Below are positions 24,169 to 29,094 of a stretch of 29,094 nucleotides of DNA, piece after piece. This stretch comes from DUAL01 sp964452095. Lineage in GTDB: Bacteria; Bacteroidota; Bacteroidia; Flavobacteriales; BACL11. The stretch is taken from contig CAYVKX010000014.1 of assembly GCA_964452095.1 (NCBI GenBank), forward strand, positions 1 to 29,094. The letters are read 5' to 3'. The notes beneath the pieces are model-generated. The model was given only the letters and a program-made list of their open reading frames with translations. It ran no database searches and was not told the DNA's origin. How positions within the stretch are numbered: the first letter of the stretch is position 1; each line of letters starts with the position of its first letter. The position numbers and the translations under genes were made by a program.

Positions 24169-25592
24169 TACTTCTTTTTTGGATGTAAATTTAACTCTTT
24201 TCCTTTTTCTATCATAAACTTTTTGGCTTCAATTTTGTCATTTTTTATCTCCCCATCTAAAATAGCTTCTTTTATGGCATTTTTTATCACACCAATTTCT
24301 CTTCCTGCATTTATACCAAAAAACTGCATTATTTCTATACCATCAATTGGTGGTTGGAAATTCCTGATATGATCTTTTTCCTCTACTTCTTTTAGTTTTT
24401 TTCTAACTAGTTGAAAATTCTTTAAATATCGGGCGACTTTCTTTGGGTTTTTGCTTGTAATATCTGCATCACAAAGCATCATCAAATCATCAATATCATC
24501 TCCAGCATCAAACAAAAGTCGTCTTACAGCCGAATCGGTTACAATATCTTGGGCAAGAATAATTGGACGCAAATGAAGTAGTACTAATTTTTGCACATAT
24601 TTCATTTTTTCATTCAGGGGCAATTTTAGTTTTTTGAATATTTTTGACACCATTTTAGAACCAAAAAACTCATGTCCATGGAAAGTCCAACCTTGTTTTT
24701 CAAAATATTTCTTGGTTTTTGGCTTTGCTATATCATGCAAAAGAGCAGCCCATCTAAGCCATAAATCCTCTGTATTTTCAGAGATATTATCTAAAACCTC
24801 TAAGGTGTGGTAAAAATTATCTTTATGGGCATGTCCATTCTTTTTTTCTATTCCATGCAGAGCGCAAAGCTCTGGAAAAAATTGCTGTAAAAGTTCTGTC
24901 TCAAATAATATATTGATGCCGGTAGATGGCTTTTTACAGAGAATGATTTTATTAAATTCATCTGTAATGCGTTCTTGAGAAATTATTTCCAATCGTTTAG
25001 CATTTTTCTTTATGGCATAAGATGAATTTTCCTCAATTTTAAAATCTAATTGATTAGCAAATCGCACAGCACGCATCATTCTCAGAGGGTCATCACTATA
25101 AGTAATGTTAGGATTAAGAGGAGTTCTTATGATTCTATTTTGCAAATCTTTTTGTCCGTTAAAAGGGTCAATTAGCTCTCCAAAATTTGTGGAATTTAAT
25201 TGAATTGACATTGCATTTATTGTGAAATCTCTTCTGTTTTGGTCATCCCCTAATGTGCCGTTTTCTATAATTGGCTTCCTACTTTCTGAGCGGTAAGATT
25301 CTTTTCTAGCCCCCACAAATTCATAAGTTTCTTCCTTAAAACTTATCATGGCAGTCCCAAAATTTTTAAATACTTTGAAAGATGCTTTTTTTCCCAGTTT
25401 TGTGGCAACTTTTTCTGCTAGTTTTATTCCGCTTCCTATACAGACAAAATCAATATCTGTTTTTTCTTGTTTTCTATCTAAAAGTAAATCACGCACCCAC
25501 CCACCAACTACATAAGTGGGGTAATTCAGCTCATCAGCCACAATTTGTATGGTACTGAATATTGGATTTTTCAGTTCAGAAGTAAGGTTCAC
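24168..25592 (-). CDS. cca: CCA tRNA nucleotidyltransferase with HD domain
   Basis: The start codon is GTG at 25592, overlapping the upstream stop by one base (TAGTG). The 474-residue protein opens with the class II nucleotidyltransferase head YVVGGWVRDLLL and the catalytic acidic pair TDIDFV (Asp46, Asp48). RRDFTINAMS, DPFNGQKDL, DDPLRMMRAVRFANQL and the basic neck helix follow, then an HD domain (LLHDIAKPKT, later HGHEFFG) and a C-terminal helical body. It builds or repairs the 3' CCA end of tRNA; the HD part may remove 2',3'-cyclic phosphates. It is placed between tsaC-like and pRiA4b-type genes in the leftward operon. Confidence 0.93.
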   Translation of the reverse strand: MNLTSELKNPIFSTIQIVADELNYPTYVVGGWVRDLLLDRKQEKTDIDFVCIGSGIKLAEKVATKLGKKASFKVFKNFGTAMISFKEETYEFVGARKESYRSESRKPIIENGTLGDDQNRRDFTINAMSIQLNSTNFGELIDPFNGQKDLQNRIIRTPLNPNITYSDDPLRMMRAVRFANQLDFKIEENSSYAIKKNAKRLEIISQERITDEFNKIILCKKPSTGINILFETELLQQFFPELCALHGIEKKNGHAHKDNFYHTLEVLDNISENTEDLWLRWAALLHDIAKPKTKKYFEKQGWTFHGHEFFGSKMVSKIFKKLKLPLNEKMKYVQKLVLLHLRPIILAQDIVTDSAVRRLLFDAGDDIDDLMMLCDADITSKNPKKVARYLKNFQLVRKKLKEVEEKDHIRNFQPPIDGIEIMQFFGINAGREIGVIKNAIKEAILDGEIKNDKIEAKKFMIEKGKELNLHPKKK

Positions 25593-26137
25593 TATCTTAT
25601 TTTTTTAATGCTTCCATCAGGGTTTATCATTAAAATATCTGAAGGGTTTTGCATAATTTTATCTTGCCGCAAATTTACGATATAATCCACATTATTTTTT
25701 ATTTCATCAGAAATTTCTGAAAATTGTTTTGGAGGTTTTTCTTCACTTATATTTGCTGATGTTGAGACAATTGGCAGTCCAAGTTCTGTAATAATAAGAT
25801 GACAAAACTCATCATTTGGAATTCTAAATGCAGCAGTATTGTCTTTTGCAATTAGGTTGTTTGCTAATCCTTTTACATTCTGAAAAATTACAGTTGTCGG
25901 ACTTTCTGCAAGTTGCATTTTTAATTGTTTGCTATCGGTATATTTTTCAATCATAGAAGTATTGCAAACTAATGAAATAAGTGATTTGCTTTCAGTTCTT
26001 TTCTTAATAGCAAATACTTTTGCGACAGCTTCAGCATTTGTAGCATCACATCCAATGCCCCAAATGGTATCGGTTGGGTAGAGGATAGTTCCGCCATTTT
26101 TTAAGATGGCTAAAGCTTTATTGATCTCTTTTTGCAT
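25592..26137 (-). CDS. L-threonylcarbamoyladenylate synthase (TsaC/Sua5/YrdC family)
   Basis: The 181-residue protein has the YrdC-domain pattern: ILYPTDTIWGIGCDA near the start, VFAIKKRTESKSLISLV with the KxR/SxxS nucleotide-binding residues, TAAFRIPND, and IVSTSANISEEKPPKQF near the end. It joins threonine, bicarbonate and ATP to make the precursor for t6A37 in tRNAs reading A-starting codons. It is a YrdC-only form without the extra Sua5 domain. Its first 20 bases overlap the end of the GT2 gene, and its stop overlaps the GTG of cca. Confidence 0.92.
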   Translation of the reverse strand: MQKEINKALAILKNGGTILYPTDTIWGIGCDATNAEAVAKVFAIKKRTESKSLISLVCNTSMIEKYTDSKQLKMQLAESPTTVIFQNVKGLANNLIAKDNTAAFRIPNDEFCHLIITELGLPIVSTSANISEEKPPKQFSEISDEIKNNVDYIVNLRQDKIMQNPSDILMINPDGSIKKIR

Positions 26138-26909
26138 ATTTATCTATTCCATTTTTGCAGAAGGTTATTTCATCTTTGATAGCTTCTTCTAAGATATTAT
26201 TATTGATATTTATACCATCTCTATTTGCTATTTTATGATGTAAATGATAGCAAACGCAACCAAATTTAATTTGATATTTCTCTATACCAATATTCATTAA
26301 ACGAACTGATAGTTCAGTGTCCTCTTTCCCCCAACCAATCATATCTTCATTGTAGCCGTTTGCTTTTATAAAATCATCTTTCCAAAAAGAGAAATTACAA
26401 CCTCTTGTTCCTTTAAGATTTTTGTTTTTCGTACTTATAGTTTTTGAAAGAAATTTATTATTAATTGTGTTTAATTTATTTTTTATTCCCTTTTGAAATG
26501 CCCTAAAATTAATTGTGTTGTTTTTAATAGCTAAGTTTGTAATCTTCTGATTTAAGAAAGCTCTACTTCCATGAATAAATTGTTTTTCTTTAGCATTAGT
26601 AATATGATCTTTGATAAAATCTTTATGTAAAATAATATCTCCATCAATTTGAATAATATAATCAGAATTTGATTGTGCGATTGCTTTATTCAGAATTTTT
26701 GTTTTTTGGAAGCCATTGTCCTTGTGCCAAATATGTTTTATTGGTAATTTCCCTGAGAAATACTCAATAATTTCTTTAGTTTTATTTGTAGAACCATCAT
26801 CTGCAATTAAAATTTCGTCAGGGAATTGACTCTGATTCAAAACACTTAAAAAAACAAGTTTTAGAGCTTCTTCCCAGTTATATGTAGCGATAACTAATGA
26901 TGTCCTCAT
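26118..26909 (-). CDS. Family 2 glycosyltransferase
   Basis: The 263 residues show a GT-A fold: LVIATYNWEEAL at the start, ILIADDGSTNKT for nucleotide-sugar binding, and IIQIDGDIILHKDF with the metal-binding DxD. The C-terminal part has the galactosyltransferase-like acceptor motif GWGKEDTELSVRL. It likely adds a hexose to a surface glycan or lipid carrier; donor and acceptor cannot be told. There is no membrane helix. It lies one base after the GT4 gene, so both probably act in the same glycan pathway. Confidence 0.9.
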   Translation of the reverse strand: MRTSLVIATYNWEEALKLVFLSVLNQSQFPDEILIADDGSTNKTKEIIEYFSGKLPIKHIWHKDNGFQKTKILNKAIAQSNSDYIIQIDGDIILHKDFIKDHITNAKEKQFIHGSRAFLNQKITNLAIKNNTINFRAFQKGIKNKLNTINNKFLSKTISTKNKNLKGTRGCNFSFWKDDFIKANGYNEDMIGWGKEDTELSVRLMNIGIEKYQIKFGCVCYHLHHKIANRDGININNNILEEAIKDEITFCKNGIDKYAKRDQ

Positions 26910-26910
26910 T

Positions 26911-28032
26911 TTATAATTGATAATAAACCTCCATTATATTTTTAGCAATTTTTTTATCTGTAAAGTTTTGTGCATATTCAAATCCCTTTTCAGCCATTTC
27001 TTTTTGTAGTGTTTCTGAGTTTTGAATCTCTAAAATTGCAGCTTTCATTTCTAAAATTGAAAGTGGATTAATGTATTTTGAACTTGCACCACCTACTTCT
27101 GAAAAGCAACCATCTTTTGAAGTGATTACAGGAGTTTTGCTAAATAAGGATTCTAAAATAGGAATGCCAAAACCTTCAAAAATGGAAGGATAAATCAATA
27201 TTTCTGCTGATTGATAAATCACAGCCATTTCTTCAAGTGAAAGCTCACTTAAAAACATAACTCTATCTGATAAGTTATTTTCAGAAATATATCTTAAGCA
27301 TTTAATTTTATAGGATTTTCCATTTCCAATAACTACTAGCTTTTGATTAGGAAGCTCTTTTAAAGTTTTTAGTAAAGTAAGCAAGTTTTTTCTTTCTTCA
27401 ATTGTACCAACTGAAAGTAAGTAACTTTCTGGAAGATTGAGTTTTTTTGCTATTTCTTGTTTTTCATTTTCCGTTATAGGACTTTGAAAAACTTGATTGC
27501 AACCCTGATAAACTACTTTGATTTTGCTTTCTGAAATATTGAAAAAATCAATAATATCTTGTTTGGTTTGCTCACTTACGGCAATAATTTTATCCGCTCT
27601 TTCACAAGCAGATTTAAATTTTTTGTAATAGATTTTTCTGTCAATTGTTTTGAAAAGATGAGGGTAACGAATAAAAATCAAATCGTGAATAGTTACCACA
27701 GTTTTGATGCTTGTCTTTTCAATTCCAATAGGGAGTTCATGGCTTAATCCATGATATACTTCAATTTTATTGGTGAATAAATCTTTAACAATACTTTTAC
27801 TTCTCCAATAGGATTTCAATGCTCTATTTAGTAAGGATTGTGGAGTTCTAATAAATGTATTTTCTCTGTCAGACAGAAATTCCAATCTTGGATTTTTATT
27901 ATCTTTTGTAGTGTATAAAAAGTATTTATTATCAGTGTAAAAATCTGATAATACTCTAATTGTATCACGGGAATAATTACCTAATCCTGTACTGTTTAAA
28001 AACGCTCTTTTTGCATCAAATCCTATTCTCAT
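26911..28032 (-). CDS. Family 4 (GT-B) glycosyltransferase
   Basis: The 373-residue protein has the GT-B two-domain layout: the N-terminal MRIGFDAKRAFLNSTGLGNYSR loop, a central VVTIHDLIFIRYPHLF and DKIIAVSEQTKQDII segment, then SVGTIEERKNLLTLL and the donor-site EGFGIPILES (the Glu-x7-Glu region). This is the RfaB/mannosyltransferase-like arrangement. It transfers a sugar from an NDP donor to a surface polysaccharide or lipid intermediate. It overlaps the dapD stop by one base. Confidence 0.92.
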   Translation of the reverse strand: MRIGFDAKRAFLNSTGLGNYSRDTIRVLSDFYTDNKYFLYTTKDNKNPRLEFLSDRENTFIRTPQSLLNRALKSYWRSKSIVKDLFTNKIEVYHGLSHELPIGIEKTSIKTVVTIHDLIFIRYPHLFKTIDRKIYYKKFKSACERADKIIAVSEQTKQDIIDFFNISESKIKVVYQGCNQVFQSPITENEKQEIAKKLNLPESYLLSVGTIEERKNLLTLLKTLKELPNQKLVVIGNGKSYKIKCLRYISENNLSDRVMFLSELSLEEMAVIYQSAEILIYPSIFEGFGIPILESLFSKTPVITSKDGCFSEVGGASSKYINPLSILEMKAAILEIQNSETLQKEMAEKGFEYAQNFTDKKIAKNIMEVYYQL

Positions 28033-28850
28033 TATACGGCTACATTATATTCTCTAAGAGCATCATTTAATGATGTTTTTTTATCTGTACTTTCTTTTCG
28101 TTTTCCAATAATCAAAGCACAAGGAACGCCATAATTTCCTGAAGGGAATTCTTTATTGTAAGTTCCAGGAATTACCACAGAACGAGAAGGGATAATCCCT
28201 TTGTATTCAATAGGGTTTTCGCCACTTACATCAATGATTTTTGTGGAAGCAGTCAGTACAACATTTGCTCCTAGCACTGCTTCTTTTTCAATTCTTACTC
28301 CTTCAACAACAATAGAACGAGATCCGATAAAAGCATCATCTTCAATAATAACAGGAGCTGCTTGAACTGGCTCTAAAACTCCTCCAATTCCAACCCCCCC
28401 AGAAAGATGCACATTTTTTCCTATTTGAGCACAACTTCCTACTGTTGCCCAAGTGTCAACCATTGTTCCGCTATCAACATAAGCACCAATATTTACATAA
28501 GAAGGCATCATAATTACACCACTCGCTAAGTAAGCGCCATAGCGAGCAACTGCATGAGGCACAACTCTCACTCCAAGTTCAGCATAACCTGTTTTAAGTT
28601 TCATTTTATCATGGAACTCTAAAGGTCCTATTTGGGTGGTTTCCATCTTTTGAATTGGAAAATAAAGAATAACTGCTTTTTTCAGCCAATCATTTACCCT
28701 CCAGCCATCATTTGTTGGTTCGGCAATACGCAACCTTCCTTTGTCAATTTCTTCAATTATCTCTCTAATACAATCTTGAGTGGATTGCTTTTTTAATAAT
28801 TCTCGGTTTTTCCAAGCGTTCTCAATTACTTCTTTCCATTGTGAATTCAT
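28032..28850 (-). CDS. dapD: 2,3,4,5-tetrahydropyridine-2,6-dicarboxylate N-succinyltransferase (DapD)
   Basis: ATG 28850 gives 272 residues and a proper N-terminus (MNSQWKEVIENAWKNRELL). A promoter box just upstream excludes the longer in-frame start. A helical N-domain leads into a left-handed beta-helix of hexapeptide repeats (GVIMMPSYVNIGAYVDSGTMVDTWATVGSCAQIGKNVHLSGGVGIGGVLEP), then VVEGVRIEKEAVLGANVVL. It succinylates tetrahydrodipicolinate in the diaminopimelate/lysine pathway, supplying peptidoglycan. First gene of a seven-gene leftward operon. Confidence 0.95.
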   Translation of the reverse strand: MNSQWKEVIENAWKNRELLKKQSTQDCIREIIEEIDKGRLRIAEPTNDGWRVNDWLKKAVILYFPIQKMETTQIGPLEFHDKMKLKTGYAELGVRVVPHAVARYGAYLASGVIMMPSYVNIGAYVDSGTMVDTWATVGSCAQIGKNVHLSGGVGIGGVLEPVQAAPVIIEDDAFIGSRSIVVEGVRIEKEAVLGANVVLTASTKIIDVSGENPIEYKGIIPSRSVVIPGTYNKEFPSGNYGVPCALIIGKRKESTDKKTSLNDALREYNVAV

Positions 28851-28854
28851 AAGG

Positions 28855-28862
28855 CAAAGATA
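28855..28862 (-). promoter_or_regulatory. TAnnTTTG promoter box for the dapD operon
   Basis: TATCTTTG on the minus strand ends 4 bases before the ATG at 28850, so the seven-gene message would be leaderless or nearly so. Confidence 0.55.
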
Positions 28863-28869
28863 AAAGTTT

Positions 28870-28904
28870 AATGTAACAATTTGATAATTTGATAATGTAA
28901 CAAT
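28870..28904. repeat. Direct repeat AATGTAACAAT flanking TTGATAATTTGAT
   Basis: AATGTAACAAT occurs at 28870-28880 and again at 28894-28904, with a 24-bp period. The middle part matches 10432-10452 with two differences. It is probably a degenerate dispersed repeat. Confidence 0.6.
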
Positions 28905-28927
28905 AAGTGAGAGTGAAAAAAGAATAT

Positions 28928-28948
28928 AAAAAAAGCGGAAAAATCCGC
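28928..28948 (-). terminator. Rho-independent terminator, leftward
   Basis: On the minus strand GCGGA (28948-28944) pairs with TCCGC (28939-28935) around a four-T loop, and a run of seven T follows. It can end only leftward transcription, so something to its right is transcribed toward it. Confidence 0.75.
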
Positions 28949-28950
28949 AA

Positions 28951-29049
28951 TCACACACTTATACGGTTATAATTTTTAAAAGTTTCAGTATTATTTGTTT
29001 TTTTGAATGCGTAAGATGTAAAATTAAATTTGGCTTTAGAAAGGTTCAT
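28951..29049 (-). CDS. Possible 32-residue small protein
   Basis: An ATG at 29049 opens a 32-codon frame (MNLSKAKFNFTSYAFKKTNN...) that ends in TGA at 28953-28951, two bases before the leftward terminator stem. This spacing is what a very short gene would show. The product is basic and rich in Phe, Asn and Lys, with no hydrophobic helix or cysteine. I recognise no family. No TAnnTTTG box was found upstream on the minus strand, so the message may come from beyond the window, and the frame may be chance. Confidence 0.4.
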   Translation of the reverse strand: MNLSKAKFNFTSYAFKKTNNTETFKNYNRISV

Positions 29050-29068
29050 GATAATTTAAAAAGAATTT

Positions 29069-29076
29069 TATCTTTG
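29069..29076 (+). promoter_or_regulatory. TAnnTTTG promoter box pointing out of the window
   Basis: TATCTTTG is an exact consensus match. Its target gene would start beyond 29094. Confidence 0.45.
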
Positions 29077-29094
29077 TAAATTACTGAATACCAA

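Noticed and set aside
28851..28958. Longer start for dapD
   Set aside because: The added sequence crosses the dapD promoter box, the direct repeat and part of the terminator, and does not resemble DapD.

Overview
The window is an AT-rich chromosomal segment of a Bacteroidota bacterium, most likely a member of the Flavobacteriales. The lineage call rests on several things visible here. There are type IX secretion (T9SS) parts: porQ and two proteins with T9SS sorting tails, one type A and one 'gliding motility' type B. There are TonB receptor and carboxypeptidase-like-domain proteins, TAnnTTTG promoter boxes, almost no Shine-Dalgarno sequences, and gene orders such as zapA-6S RNA-rny and porQ-cmk. 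It is mostly housekeeping sequence with a few accessory insertions. No transposase, integrase, CRISPR array, tRNA or rRNA was seen.

Layout. 1-1545 (+): the 3' part of a PLP-dependent ACC deaminase/D-cysteine desulfhydrase-like gene, then a secreted glucosaminidase with an unusual beta-rich C-terminus. 1546-1900: a gene-free stretch holding three degenerate repeat-like inverted repeats. 1901-4982 (-): a TonB-dependent receptor and a small carboxypeptidase-like-domain lipo/outer-membrane-type protein. 5081-6249 (+): a four-helix membrane protein translationally coupled to an arsenate-reductase/VOC fusion. 6246-7943 (-): an M23 peptidase. 8054-10397 (+): a coiled-coil protein, zapA, a convincing 6S RNA, and RNase Y. 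10545-13669 (+): NYN-domain nuclease, porQ, cmk, ispH. 13839-15911 (+): ribosomal protein S1 with an acidic N-terminal extension and a strong terminator. 15971-19536 (+): pyrR, pyrB, a small unknown protein, a T9SS cargo protein, RNase Z. 19598-22804 (+): a large SprB-repeat protein with a T9SS type B tail.

28850-22788 (-): a compressed operon of seven genes in which every junction overlaps or has a 1-bp gap: dapD, two glycosyltransferases, tsaC-like synthase, CCA-adding enzyme, a pRiA4b ORF-3-type protein and miaA. Three of these act on tRNA (t6A37, 3' CCA, i6A37). The right edge (28851-29094) has the dapD promoter, a possible 32-codon gene with its own terminator on the minus strand, and a promoter pointing out of the window.

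Points most worth following up: the ArsC-VOC fusion with its coupled membrane protein, the GH73 enzyme with a barrel-like tail, the pRiA4b-type protein inside a tRNA-maturation operon, the pyrR operon that leaves no room for a PyrR-controlled leader, and the small terminator-linked ORF at the right edge. All function calls come from reading motifs and family resemblance by eye. No database search was run.
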